A stretch of 64,000 nucleotides of DNA from Pachysolen tannophilus NRRL Y-2460 (GCA_001661245.1 KV454011.1:1720135-1784134); one strand, 5' to 3'. Positions 19,793 to 31,173 are shown, counted from the stretch's first letter. Numbers and translations: made by a program. The notes: a model not told the origin generated them from the letters alone.

Positions 19793-21151
19793 CTATAAAT
19801 CTTGAAACACGAAATCATCAACTCCTGTGCAAACCCAATTCCTTAATAATTCCCTTATATGGGTTTTAATTAATTCTCTATCTTTATTCATTTTTTTCCA
19901 AGAAACATAACTCAATTGTGATTTTTCTGTTTCATCAAGTAAATCTAAAGATTTTTTAACTAGAGCTTTTCTAGATAAGAAACTTTGACTTGATGGTTTA
20001 ATAAAATTTGATTTCTTGGAAAAAGTACCGTTTTTAACACCATTACACAAGACTTCAAATTTAGATGAAAAAATCATAACAAGACTTAAATTGGAAGGTA
20101 CTATTTGTAAATTATCTTCTTTTATCAGTAATGATATTGGCTTGCAATATTTATAAGAGATTGTTGTTGGAATCACTTTTAATTGATGAAATTTATATTT
20201 TTTGGAATTTTTAAAAATTTTTTGGGAAAATTCAATATCAATTCTATTTTTAAAACATCTATTGATACTTGATTCAACTATTTTATCTTGCGGTAAGATT
20301 ATAAAATCCAAATAACAATTATTTTCTAATAATACACTAGTGATGTTATTAGTTAATCCTAAAAATTGTTTTAAAGTGAGTTTATCTGAACAAGATTTAC
20401 TCAAGGATAATTCTGAATCTTTCCGACCAGGTTTAGTTCTTACTTGACCTAGTTTCCCAAAAAATTCTCTTCCTCTTAATATTTCACAATTATTTTTTTG
20501 CAATTTAAGTTTTTTCCTTGGAACCAGTTCTTCCCAAGGTAAACTATCTGATAAATTATGTTGAATAATTTCTGTAGAAGAATCACCACATGGAGGTTCA
20601 CTTATATATAGACAAAACTTTAAACCTTTCTTTATCCTGAATCTCCCATTACTTGCATCCCGTTCAATTAAAAAAGATTCATATTTATCAGGATCATGCT
20701 TCATTTGAGAAATTTCATCTATTATTATATAGTTTAAAGCCCGAAACGATAATATCTCTGAATGTAAATCATGTACAATCATCCCATTACTTTTAGATAT
20801 AATCACCTTATCAGGAACAGCCTTCACTCCAGTACACCAACACAAACACTTCAATTCATAAGAATCCAATTTCTCAACATCTTTAATATCTTCAGATCGT
20901 ACCATTTCTGATGGCATCATTACTATCACACTCGATAACACAGTCCATTCTTTAACACCATTAGACCTAGTTATGGGCAACCCCGATTTTAACGATTTAG
21001 TCGCTTTTGCAAACTCCTCCAATACAAAACCAGCAACTTTATTTCCAAACACCACCTCATCCTTCTCATATACGGAATCAGACTCCGAAGACATAATAGA
21101 GCCTCCACTCATCAGATCTTCCATCACAGATTCCATCATAGATTCCTTCAT
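19793..21151 (-). CDS. TAD1: tRNA-specific adenosine deaminase 1 (A37 of tRNA-Ala)
   Basis: 452 residues from the ATG at 21151; S. cerevisiae Tad1 is 400. It deaminates A37 to inosine in tRNA-Ala. Editase domain signs: TRSNGVKEWTVLSS near residue 61; a zinc/proton-shuttle site in IVHDLHSEILSF (H130, E132); PCGD (C188); and the second cysteine in SLSKSCSDKLT (C254). The usual HAE is HSE here; the catalytic His and Glu are kept. The first 35 residues (Met/Ser/Glu-rich) are not conserved, so translation may start at the Met at codon 20. The stop is TAG (19793-19795), and the next codon continues in frame into the ankyrin protein. Confidence 0.9.
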   Translation of the reverse strand: MKESMMESVMEDLMSGGSIMSSESDSVYEKDEVVFGNKVAGFVLEEFAKATKSLKSGLPITRSNGVKEWTVLSSVIVMMPSEMVRSEDIKDVEKLDSYELKCLCWCTGVKAVPDKVIISKSNGMIVHDLHSEILSFRALNYIIIDEISQMKHDPDKYESFLIERDASNGRFRIKKGLKFCLYISEPPCGDSSTEIIQHNLSDSLPWEELVPRKKLKLQKNNCEILRGREFFGKLGQVRTKPGRKDSELSLSKSCSDKLTLKQFLGLTNNITSVLLENNCYLDFIILPQDKIVESSINRCFKNRIDIEFSQKIFKNSKKYKFHQLKVIPTTISYKYCKPISLLIKEDNLQIVPSNLSLVMIFSSKFEVLCNGVKNGTFSKKSNFIKPSSQSFLSRKALVKKSLDLLDETEKSQLSYVSWKKMNKDRELIKTHIRELLRNWVCTGVDDFVFQDL

Positions 21152-21601
21152 AGCGCTGCAAAAAAATGTCGTTCCTGAAATATCATTTCTGACGGCAAAA
21201 TTAAATAAAAAAAAATTTTTGCTGCGTTTTAAAGATTAATTCAATTTGTAAGTAATTTCTATTTAAATACTTATATTTTAATTATTTATTTTAATAGTTG
21301 ATATTTAATTAATCAGAGTATTAAAAAATTTCCATCTATCTGAGTTTCTTTTAAGTTAAGGTTGGAAATTTATATAATATATATAAATATATATTTATTA
21401 TATATGTGTATTTATTGGTTGGCTGGATTTTTTTAATTTTTTTTAGTTTTGCTTTAATTTGGATTCATCCCTTGAATCTTAATAAAATAAAGTGAAATCG
21501 CCACAAAAGAGAAATTTTATAAATTATAATTATTTGATCAAATTTGAATTTTAGTTGAGCTAATAGATTCAAGTGGAAGAAGAAGAAGTAATAAGCAAAT
21601 A
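21152..21601. promoter_or_regulatory. Divergent promoter TAD1 / STS1
   Basis: 450 bp, very AT-rich with alternating TA/AT stretches at 21372-21412. No gene seen. Confidence 0.5.
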
Positions 21602-22816
21602 ATGGTTTATTCTTCGGTGAATTTTACGTTTGGTGAAACAAGTGTTCCTTCGTCATCATTAGTTTCATCGGCAGATATGCTTCAACAGGTACTATCATCA
21701 AATTCCACTGTTTCAGATGTGAATTTCAACCAAGAGAATTATGTACATCAATCTTCATTACTGGATATGAAACTTAAGAGGAAATATGAAGATGAGGATG
21801 AGCAAGAATGCATTCTTCAATCAAGAAGAAATCCAAATCATTTTAAAGTACGACAATCATTAAGTAATAGTTGTGGTAACAGCGCTAGTAACAATAACAA
21901 TAACAATAACAATAATAATAATAATTTCAAAATTAATAAGAAGTTTTCGTTAAAGAATCATCATAATCAGCATCATAATCAGCATCATAATCAGCATCAT
22001 CATCAGTATTCAAAAAATTACAAAAAACAAAAAACACAACAAATAATTGGAGAAAAGTTGCCCTTAACCAGAATCATTGAAACTTTGGATCACCAGTCTT
22101 TACAAGATTTGGTTCATAACTTGATTAATGCAAGACCAGATGTTAAAGATATACTTCAAGAAATGTCACCAAGAGTAACAGTAGATTCAACTTTAAAAAT
22201 TTTAAGTAACAAAATGGATGATATCTTGAAGAATTTACCTTATAAAGTTGATCCTACTTCTGATTATTCATATTTAAGAGTTCAAAAACAAACAAGAGAA
22301 TTTTTCAATTCTTTATCTGATTATGTTTTAAATTTCTTGGCTCCAATTGAAACAGATTTATCAATAACATTAAAATTTTTAACTGAATTTTTACTTGAAA
22401 TTTTTAATAAGTTGCCTATTTTCAAAAATTCTGAATTTACATTTTATTATAATTTGGCTTTAGAAAAATTGAATTTAATATTTTTTGATGCTTTAACGAA
22501 ATTCTTAAACGCAAACAAGACAAATATCTTGATAATTATTAAAGATGATTGGTTATCTTCATTGAAAAGAATCAATGAATTAAATCATTATAAATTGCAA
22601 CAAGTTTATGATTTTGTCAGAGCAGAAGTTGAATTGTACAATGAAAGAGGTTATTATTACAACTCTAATCAAGATGGTGAACATGAATCTGAATTTTCTG
22701 AAAATTCAAAATTAAAAGGTTTGAATAATTTGATAAATTTTTCAGAAAATAATAGTCCCTTAAATGGTTATCAAAACACAACTTCAACTGTTACAGATGG
22801 TGGTTACTTACTTTAA
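21602..22816 (+). CDS. STS1: Proteasome nuclear tethering factor Sts1/Cut8
   Basis: 404 residues. Cut8/Sts1 anchors the 26S proteasome at the nuclear envelope. The conserved core runs from about 160 to 310: LTRIIETLDHQSLQDLVHNL, then INARPDVKDILQEMSPR, then the all-helical region with LKFLTEFLLEIFNKLPIFK. The basic segment before it (KINKKFSLKNHH, KNYKKQK) could serve as nuclear import signal. Low-complexity insertions (an Asn run, then NHHNQH-type His/Gln repeats at about 118-136) make it longer than S. cerevisiae Sts1 (319). The C-terminal 90 residues are Asn/Ser-rich and poorly conserved. Confidence 0.88.
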   Translation: MVYSSVNFTFGETSVPSSSLVSSADMLQQVLSSNSTVSDVNFNQENYVHQSSLLDMKLKRKYEDEDEQECILQSRRNPNHFKVRQSLSNSCGNSASNNNNNNNNNNNNFKINKKFSLKNHHNQHHNQHHNQHHHQYSKNYKKQKTQQIIGEKLPLTRIIETLDHQSLQDLVHNLINARPDVKDILQEMSPRVTVDSTLKILSNKMDDILKNLPYKVDPTSDYSYLRVQKQTREFFNSLSDYVLNFLAPIETDLSITLKFLTEFLLEIFNKLPIFKNSEFTFYYNLALEKLNLIFFDALTKFLNANKTNILIIIKDDWLSSLKRINELNHYKLQQVYDFVRAEVELYNERGYYYNSNQDGEHESEFSENSKLKGLNNLINFSENNSPLNGYQNTTSTVTDGGYLL

Positions 22817-23290
22817 ATTTGAAGTGTTTTTAATCCATGAAAATGCATAAATATATTTATATATATATATTAGTTTATATTCTCTCACTTTTTTTATGTT
22901 CAGTAATAAAATTTGTGTCTTCTTTTAATGAACTTTCTATTAGATACGTAGCCTAGCACATTCATTCCCAATTTTAACATTACAACGACATAGAACTAAC
23001 TAAACTTTATGTTAAATCCTATCCTGTCTTGGTCTACTCATTAGATAAAATAATTACATCTCATATCTTTATAGTGCAATTAAGATGAACAAGAATTGGC
23101 AGAATATTCAACATTAAAATAGAAATCATTTAAAGCAGTCGAACGACATTACATTGTACATTTAGCTAATAAATTCATCAGTTTCGACTAGTGCTAGTTA
23201 CTGTTAGATTTAGATCAAAGTTGTTTGGTAGAGTCTCTCAATTTTATATAGAATACGTAAAAGGAAAAGGGGGGTGCATGTTAAAGGACA
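22817..23290. other. Intergenic spacer with promoter of the following gene
   Basis: 474 bp between STS1 and the next + strand gene. An AT dinucleotide run lies at about 22855-22871, and a G-run (AAAAGGGGGGTG) at 23263-23275 just before the next start. No gene seen. Confidence 0.4.
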
Positions 23291-23825
23291 ATGCCAGATC
23301 AAGAGAGATCTAAAATGGAGAGACTTTCATCTGTGGTACGTATTTAAGCTTCTGAGTAGCAAATATTTTGATCTTTGAGGGCAGACCGAAGTTGTAATCG
23401 TTTATACTGACTATTTTTTTTTTTTGGCTTTTAATTTCTAGATTATACAATCGATTTTTAAAGGTGGTCTGTATGGAGCCCTAATCGCAATTCCTACAGA
23501 TATTCTCTTACGTTGGAAATCACCTTCCTATAGATGGTTAGGAACGAGAGGCCGTATATTTTATTATACCATATGGATAGCAAGTTGTGCAAACTTTGCC
23601 ACTGAGAAGGGAATATTGAGGTTTGAAAATATGATCAGATATGAAGATCAATTGAAAAAAGAAAAATTGATGGAACTTGCAGTTGAAAAGGGAGATTATG
23701 GACTTTACGATGATGATGATTTTGTGAATGTTCAACATAAAGGCGGCAAGAAACAAAGGGACGATGTTGCGGCAGCAAGACCAAATAGGGATGAACTCAT
23801 TACTAAAGGAGGGGGACATGTCTGA
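23291..23825 (+). CDS. Small membrane-associated protein of unknown function, two exons
   Basis: Exons 23291..23335 and 23442..23825, joined to 142 residues. Donor GTACGT, branch TACTGAC at about 23405, acceptor TTTCTAG. Exon 1 gives MPDQERSKMERLSSV. Exon 2 continues IIQSIFKGGLYGALIAIPTD, a glycine-containing hydrophobic segment, then a short loop (RWKSPSYRWLG), a second hydrophobic stretch (IFYYTIWIASCANFA) and a long charged helix. Two short hairpin-like helices near the N-terminus are typical of small mitochondrial inner-membrane proteins. I do not recognise the family with certainty. The exon structure is supported by an uninterrupted frame. Confidence 0.75.
23336..23441 (+). other. Intron of the small membrane-protein gene
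   Basis: 106 nt. Donor GTACGT and branch TACTGAC are both one-base variants of the usual signals; the acceptor TTCTAG follows a strong pyrimidine tract. Phase 0. Confidence 0.8.
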
Positions 23826-24031
23826 AAATAATGAAGCTCGTTTTTGCTTTCTTGTAGTGTCACATTTGATGAAACTTTCAAAATGATATTAATTTTTTAT
23901 TTTATTTTATTTTCTTTTATCTTATTTTTTTTAATGAACATGAACTTATGCATAGAGTTATCTTATTTTTTGAATTTTATTTATCAACTTCAAATATGAA
24001 GTACAAAAAAAAAAAATATAGATTAAAAATA

Positions 24032-25960
24032 TTATGTTTCCTTTTTGATTTTACTAGCTTTTAATTTCTTCTTTAGCACATCATTGACAGCATCTTTGTT
24101 AAAGATTTTATCATTAGTCTTTCTCTTCTTATTCAGGAAAGTATCTTCATCGCTTGCCTTGAGGTTAGATGGTGCCCATTCAGATTGTTGTACGTAATTG
24201 ATTATATTTCTGACCCTAGTATCTGTTTCTTCTTTACCAATTGGAGATGAACCTTGACGGATCATTCTCAATGATGTATCTTCCTCTGATGTTGGTGGTG
24301 ACGAAAGATGGTTATTACTTATTGGGCCAATTTCATTTCCATTCTTTTGGAATAAAGATACCACAGAATTTTGTGTAGTGGAATTCAACAACGATAAGTC
24401 AGATGTCATTGAATGAGTAATTATTACAAAATTCTTATCTGAATAGCATATCAATTTGATGAACAAGGAGCCAGAAACTTCTTCAATTGAAATGAGTTCA
24501 AAATGTAATATTTTAAGATCAAATGAAACTTCCAAACGTTTAGGAGGTTGTGAAAAATCATGTATAAATACAATTAGACTTGTACCATTGTTGATAATTA
24601 TCAAGTTATCTTTTATTTTTTGAACTAGTGGTGATTGGTTTTCATTCTTTTCCCCCTTATTATCGGTAAATCCAATTGTGAAGTTTAAAATGGGGAAGCT
24701 TGAAATGATAATTGAAGGAGAACTTTCAAGTCGATCCACTGATAAATTCCATAAAAATAAAACTCTAGGCATTGATTTAGCTGTGCTTATCAATAAAGAT
24801 CTATCTTCATTGAACTTGATATTGTTTATACCTAGCGATGTTAAACTCGATTTTTCCCACGATTTTTCTCTTGGTAACGAAAATAATCCTGATTTAATGC
24901 AAGTGAATTCATTAGATTGAATGTGTTCTTCGAAAATTGTTGCACCATTATTACAATTGACTATTCCCCCATGCTGCAAAGTTGTGCTACCTAATGAATT
25001 ATTGACGTCCAAAATGATATTTATTTTTTCTTTTACATTACCTAACAGTATGATTTGTTCTCCTGACAGTTTTGAGACCCATTCAATACAAGTTATTATC
25101 GTAGCCTCAGACTCATGAAATTGTGATTTTTCCACAGAATATCCGCAATCCAAAAATTGTTTAGCAAGTCTTGGATCAAGAAATCCTAAAAAGTTATAAA
25201 TGGCAAAGCTGTTCATAGTTATTGAATCAAAAATTAAAAAAGTTGGTGCTTTATTTGCTGTTGATGGAGAACTCTTGATAACATTATTTGAGGCTGAGAT
25301 TGATACATCCTTAACATCAAAAGTGTTTATTATTTTAAAGCTCGTATGATCAGTTACCACAAAATTCATTAAATAGTTCTTATTTGTCTGATTTTTGATT
25401 TTTTTCCGAAATAATATAGAATAAAAATTTGAATTTGGATTTTTAATAATCTTTGATATGTATTTATTAATTGTATGGAAACAAACAGGTGATTCGTTGC
25501 TTTTAGACAACGCATAAAGTTTTAAACTTATCCCGTGTTTGCTATAAACTGCTAAGAAATTATTGTCTTCATTGGATCTTGTTCCATCAGTATTTTCAAA
25601 CCATTCAAAATCATCTATTTCCTCTATACTAGATTGAATAATAAATTGCTCTCGATTATTATTATGAATATCAATTATTTTCAACAAGTTATCACTTGGA
25701 AAAAACAAAGCCACTTTAAAGCTCCTTGAGACCTTAATTTTGGTTATCACATTATTGTTGGACAATGATATTATCTTGAAAGTACCTAACGTTGAACTTG
25801 TCGATCTTATTATCAAGTTTCCGTTATTTATATAAATTGTGTATTTTTTATCAAAAGTCAATACTGGTTTAACATTATCTGAGTACGAAAAAAAATTTGA
25901 AATAGAACCAACAGTATTGTTGTTCAATTGAAGCGACCCATAAGCTTGATTAACCACCAT
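24032..25960 (-). CDS. Wdr8/WRAP73-like WD-repeat protein
   Basis: 642 residues. Predicted beta-rich with few polar-charged helices, apart from a basic tail (KKRKTNDK, KKKLKASKIKK) that looks like a nuclear or RNA/microtubule-binding region. The passage NNIKFNEDRSLLISTAKSMP, followed by RVLFLWNLSVDRLE, matches the best conserved Wdr8/WRAP73 blade (natives have a similar NMPN..WIWD segment), and the N-terminal repeat pattern fits too. Wdr8 proteins anchor microtubule minus ends at spindle poles in fission yeast and animals. S. cerevisiae has no clear ortholog. It is longer than human WRAP73 (460), mainly through loop insertions and the C-terminal extension. Assignment is from pattern only. Confidence 0.6.
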   Translation of the reverse strand: MVVNQAYGSLQLNNNTVGSISNFFSYSDNVKPVLTFDKKYTIYINNGNLIIRSTSSTLGTFKIISLSNNNVITKIKVSRSFKVALFFPSDNLLKIIDIHNNNREQFIIQSSIEEIDDFEWFENTDGTRSNEDNNFLAVYSKHGISLKLYALSKSNESPVCFHTINKYISKIIKNPNSNFYSILFRKKIKNQTNKNYLMNFVVTDHTSFKIINTFDVKDVSISASNNVIKSSPSTANKAPTFLIFDSITMNSFAIYNFLGFLDPRLAKQFLDCGYSVEKSQFHESEATIITCIEWVSKLSGEQIILLGNVKEKINIILDVNNSLGSTTLQHGGIVNCNNGATIFEEHIQSNEFTCIKSGLFSLPREKSWEKSSLTSLGINNIKFNEDRSLLISTAKSMPRVLFLWNLSVDRLESSPSIIISSFPILNFTIGFTDNKGEKNENQSPLVQKIKDNLIIINNGTSLIVFIHDFSQPPKRLEVSFDLKILHFELISIEEVSGSLFIKLICYSDKNFVIITHSMTSDLSLLNSTTQNSVVSLFQKNGNEIGPISNNHLSSPPTSEEDTSLRMIRQGSSPIGKEETDTRVRNIINYVQQSEWAPSNLKASDEDTFLNKKRKTNDKIFNKDAVNDVLKKKLKASKIKKET

Positions 25961-26130
25961 TCTGAGATTATGGTACCAATATTACAAACACCAGTGGATG
26001 ATGGACTTGTTTATAAATTCAATTTAATTCAATTCAAAAATATAAACAAAAGACGCATGATCTTCGCGCTGACACAATCTTGACTGGTGTCACTTACTGT
26101 GTCGCACTTTGTGTCGCGTCTCTTAAAATC

Positions 26131-26202
26131 GGACATGGGACATAAGAAAGCGGGACTTAGGACATTGGACATGGGACGTTGGACATCGGACATCGGACAC
26201 AA
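26131..26202. repeat. Heptameric GGACATN tandem repeat
   Basis: About ten imperfect 7-bp units (GGACATG, GGACATC, GGACGTT, GGACACA). It is G/C-richer than its surroundings and ends about 170 bp upstream of the Wdr8-like start. Confidence 0.75.
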
Positions 26203-27471
26203 CGGAATAAAAGTCTAAAATGCGGATCAGCATTAGTAGAGACATGGAGCCTGTTGAACATTTGAATATTAATGCCCGTAACGCTGCTGTCTGCGATGAT
26301 TGCAGAGATTCTTCAATTATTTTTATCATCATAAAATCCACTTTTTCCCGTGGATTGGCTTGAACAAAATATAGTTTAACATGGAAGACTACAACCGACA
26401 GGAAATAAAAAGAAAAAAGGTTCGAAAAGCACTCACACATGTTGCCTAAAAAACGTCATCGGTATTACCTTGCACCTAAGAAGTTAATTCTCTATACCCC
26501 TTTTGGTTCGTACGTTAAGTTTAAAGGTAGACTAAAACACGGGGTGGTTATAGCCTCAAACAGTTGAACTAAAATTACTACGACATATATCGTACATCCA
26601 GTAAATATGCCCTATTTTGTCTATCTTTCAAATCGAGACGTCAATTTTCAACCACATATGGCTGGAACTTTACCCGAATTTTTTTTTCAGAAGTTAATGA
26701 AATATAAGTGGACATAGGTAGTTAGATAGAGCTTAAAAACCTTCTCTATCTACCTTTTTTTTTAGGTTAAAACTATGGTCCCTTTCGAAATAATTTTTTA
26801 AAATTTTCTCGTCTGTAAATTCAACTACAATTAGTCACTGATAGATGCTAATTCAATGCGAGTCACGGTAAGTACAGAGAGATACAGATGCTAGATTAAA
26901 ACTATTCAAAGTTCTAGAAATAGATATCTAAAAAAAAATAAAAAACTCTAGAATCTAGGATTAGTAAGAGATTTTATAAAACAAAAAAATTTATTGCTAT
27001 ACAAAAAAAAAAAAAAAAAAAAAAGTTTGAATTACGTTCAAATTTTTGTCCAGAAAATTATTTCAAATGTCTCTTTCCATGAATATTTTAATTTATTGGT
27101 GTATTACAGCTAGATTGTGGTGAGCTACTATTTGTATTTCAGTTAAAACTTCTATTTCTTAAAGTCTTAGTTAGTGGCTGATTTAGTAATTCTTTTTTAC
27201 GGTATCACAAAAAAAAAAAAGAAAAAAAGTTTTTCCTGTATTGCTTATACATGATGAATATTAGTTAAAGATGAGCTATTGTGATTTGTTATTGTATATT
27301 ATGTCCTCGGTTGCCAGATATCGACAAACACAATAAGATACAGAAAACGAGCCTTCTATTGTACCTATTCATGCTAACGTAGTGCACCCGCAAAAAGGAC
27401 ATATTGATGCACATATGAGACTGGGTCTAACAAAGTAAATATAGCATAGAATTTTTGCATTACAAATTGTT

Positions 27472-27479
27472 TTAGGGTT
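27472..27479. promoter_or_regulatory. Tbf1-like motif TTAGGGTT
   Basis: The reverse complement AACCCTAA fits the Tbf1 core (RCCCTAA). No gene starts nearby, so if bound it may serve an unseen noncoding RNA. Confidence 0.2.
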
Positions 27480-27499
27480 TTATTTTTATTTTATTTTTA

Positions 27500-27535
27500 T
27501 TTGTTTGTTTATTTGTTTGTTTGTTTGTTTGATTG
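27500..27535. repeat. TTTG tetranucleotide microsatellite
   Basis: About nine 4-bp units of TTTG with TTTA and TTGA interruptions. Confidence 0.8.
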
Positions 27536-30500
27536 TTTATTTAATTGTTTTTTCTGATTTGTTATTGTTATTTTTATCTGGTTTTTAAATTCAACTTCAA
27601 ATCAACAGATATATTCAATACATTGGTCCTCAATTGCTTATCATCATGGGGAAACAATAAATTTAATTATTCTATACAGTTTTTAGGCTCGCCCCCCCAC
27701 ATGCGGAAATATACATATTAAGATACACAATAAGGCTTAACTTTATTGCTTAATGTATCCAGGATTTTGATATAGCAAGTATTTGAGCAATCGATAGTAT
27801 TGGTCAATCTTAACAATGTTTTTTTTTTTTTAAAAAAAAAAGATAAGATTTCAATGTAACATTTTTGGTCTCAAGTTTTTAGCGGTGAGCGTACCTTTTA
27901 GTAATTGGAGAATATCAATCAAGTCAATATAAGTTATATTACATTTTCAAGCTTATCAGTGTAAACTATTAAGTTCCACATATATTATCACTTTTCAGTT
28001 AGTCCAGAAGTCAGCTTGATAATCTTTTTAAATTTTTCCTGGTCAAATTGTTCTAGATGTAATATTTTAAACTTTATGCATAGAGAAGTAAAATAAAAAT
28101 TAAAGTTGAGATTTAGCTTAAAGTTTAAACTCAACTTTTACTTACTTTTATAAAAGTCAACAAGGAGCAGATATGGGAGGCCATTTTGAAATTCTTTGAC
28201 CCCTTCAGCTGCAATAAAAGTGTAAGAGGGCGGCGTCTTATGCTGAACTTGTTTTCATATATAGTTTATACTTTCTAATAAAATTTGTATAAAACAAAAT
28301 AACCTCAAGCTTAAGAAATCTGGCTTGTCGATATTATTTTAATCCATAACAAGATAATAAATGTTTTTACGTAATATTTTATGCAGAAATTATGAACTAA
28401 AACTTCTCTTTGTAGATCGAAACTTGTGTGAGGAAAAGTTTGTGGTTTCGGACTCATTCTTAACAGTATTATTGGTAACATTTGATATTTGAGTTAACAC
28501 GGTAAAATTTATACAATGCATTTGTACCATTACTGATTGTTTTCAGTGTTGTGTCATCAAAGTCCAAAAAATGTTTTCTTTTTTTCAAGAGCAGTCTTAC
28601 AAAATTTTAATGTTGGTTTTATTTTTAAATGTAAAGTAAAGACATAGCAAACAAAACCTCCAAGCAGATTGATGGTTTCAGAATTAAATTTTTTCCCATT
28701 TAGATCTTTTTGTTAAAACTATACATTTTTTAAAATTCTTATGATGCTTGAATCTCAACATTGACATTCAAAAGAACTGCAAGAGGGTTGAATCTAAAAT
28801 ACCGTGTTAAAAATGGCGAGCAAAAAGACAAAAAAAAAAAAAAAAAAAAACAAAAATGAAAAAAAATGGAAAATCAGAATCCGGTAACCATAGTATCTCA
28901 CTGGTAATAACTGCCCAATTTGTTTGCAAAAAGATTGCAAATGTGTTTTTTTTTTTTTGTTTTTTTTTTTTTTTAAATATTGCCTTGGCTATATATATAT
29001 TATCGTGAGAAAAAACGCATAGTGTAAAATAAATTCAGTAGAAAGAAAATAAAAAAAAAAAAAAATGATGCCTCGCAAGCATTGGAAAATTTCGCGCCTT
29101 TTAGGATTTCCCAATTTTAAAACCTTGGATTTGTTTTCTTTCATTGAGGTTTTAAAAATTAAAAGAAAATATCTTTATCAGGAAGTAAAAAAACAACAAA
29201 GTCATTAACTTTGTAAGTTAGGTCTCAGTTTCTTCTACTATGATAAATTTAACCTGAGGAAGATGACACTAAAAACAGTCGTGCGATCATTAGCGACTTT
29301 GTTGAACTAAGACCACGCATAATAGTACATATGCATACCTAATATCGCATACTATCGCATAAGTCCATGCTCAGCCAAAGAAAAAAAAAAATAGATGAAC
29401 CGGCCTTACGATTGATTATGAATCGTGATAAAGTTGGTGCTTGTATAGTGAGTATGGCTGGGTGGTCATGGGCAAATAACTACCATATTTTAAAAAGAGG
29501 TATTATTCATTAAGTTAGATTTCCAAATCTTTGAGACCAAATATAATTCGTACTAGCTATTAAACTAGAACCAAAATTTAGGACTTGTCCTCAATTTGGA
29601 AGTAAAATGTCAGTATTTAGAATATTAAATATTTGTTTGCAATGCACATCAAATTTCATTATATAGTTTTATGTTAAAGAAAAGTTTTATCTTATTTATT
29701 TTATATCTCCTTTAATACCAAGATTATTTTGTAATTTCTGTAAAATAAAATAGGTTTTTCTGGGGATTTTCGGATCAAAGAAATTTTCCAATATTTTACC
29801 TGCATTGAGAGGACTTCCAAGAGTCGAACGGTTTCAGATTCTAAGAAAGCTGGCAGAGGTAGCTGTACTGTTTGAGAGCAAGCATGCCTTTTCATTCTGT
29901 CTCAAGAAGATTTTGACGAGAGATTCAATGCATTGTGCCTCTTTTTTTCTTTTTTTTTTTTTTTTTTTTATTATTATTTTTATTTAATACAATACAGTTC
30001 TGAGCAAATAATAGGGCAAAGATTACAATTAGAAGCAAGCGAAGGCTTGTTTTGGTCTTTGTTGTAATACCTAGACGCTAAAAATCATTTATAGTCTTTT
30101 TTTTCTTTTTTCTTTAAAAGTTAATTCATCTTTGCTTCTTTTAAAAATTTCTCGGCGGTTGTCGCTCATGCCACTTGTGTCTAAAATTAATGCAATATTT
30201 TATAAAGTTTTGAAATTTTAATATTTTTTAGTGGCTAGATTACAACTTTTGGTCTGTGTCTCTATGAGCACAGTTACAGACATGAATTCAAAGTTTATAG
30301 TTAAAAAAAATGCTTCAAGTACGGTTTTAAACACGGTTACCACAGTACATTAGATAATATTTTCATGCTTCTCACGTTAGATGGCTCCGGTACCGCAAGA
30401 TGGGTGACAGAGAAAACTGTAGTCCCTCCAATGATCTCAGATCCCTATTATACATCTTCCGTAAGCAAATGGAGAAAAAAAAAATTACCCAAGTAAAAAA

Positions 30501-31173
30501 AATCAAAAAAACGAAAACAGCAAAATTGGGTTGGAAGTAAACTCTGAGTTTAAGTTTCTTTTTCTTTTTCTTTTTTTTTTTTTTTTGCGATTCTAATCGT
30601 AAGCCTGACAAAAAGTTTATTATCCGAATTTTATAGAACAATAGAAAACAAGAAAAATAAAACTGTAAATATAGTTTGGTGGTCAGAAGTATAGGACTCA
30701 TTTGATCAACACGGTATTATGCACAATCTTAAACGTTGGAAGAAAAAATTGATTTCAGAAAATGTCAAGGTTAATACTTCTTGGGAATACGTTTCCTTAG
30801 CAGGAGATTTAGCCTTTGAAATTTGTTGCTGAAAAAATACGATTTTTGACCTCATTAGAACTGATTGTCGCATTATAATTGGTTACACTAAATCACATTT
30901 GGTGAATTTTGGGTATAAACCGTCTTGTGAAATGTCTTATATAAACAGCATTTCATTTTTTTTCCTTCTCTTACTACCATATCACTCATCTTTTCCTGAA
31001 TATAAAGTATCTATCTTTAAAAAAAAAAAAAATAGTACACTATTACAATTAGAATAATACATACAGAGAAAGCACAATAAACAAAGTTCGATGGAAAAGT
31101 TAGATTTATAATTAAGATTTGACCCTAAATCTTTCAAGAAGTGCTATTATAATCGCTGTTTAAAAAATCGTCA

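Noticed and set aside
26123-26440. 105-codon minus ORF with an ATG
   Set aside because: Its C-terminal third is translated heptamer repeat and the rest has no recognisable domain.
29701-29895. 64-codon minus ORF with somewhat higher GC and a tRNA-like TTCGACT word
   Set aside because: No tRNA fold (T-stem does not pair), no A box, and no recognisable protein; codon use unlike neighbours.
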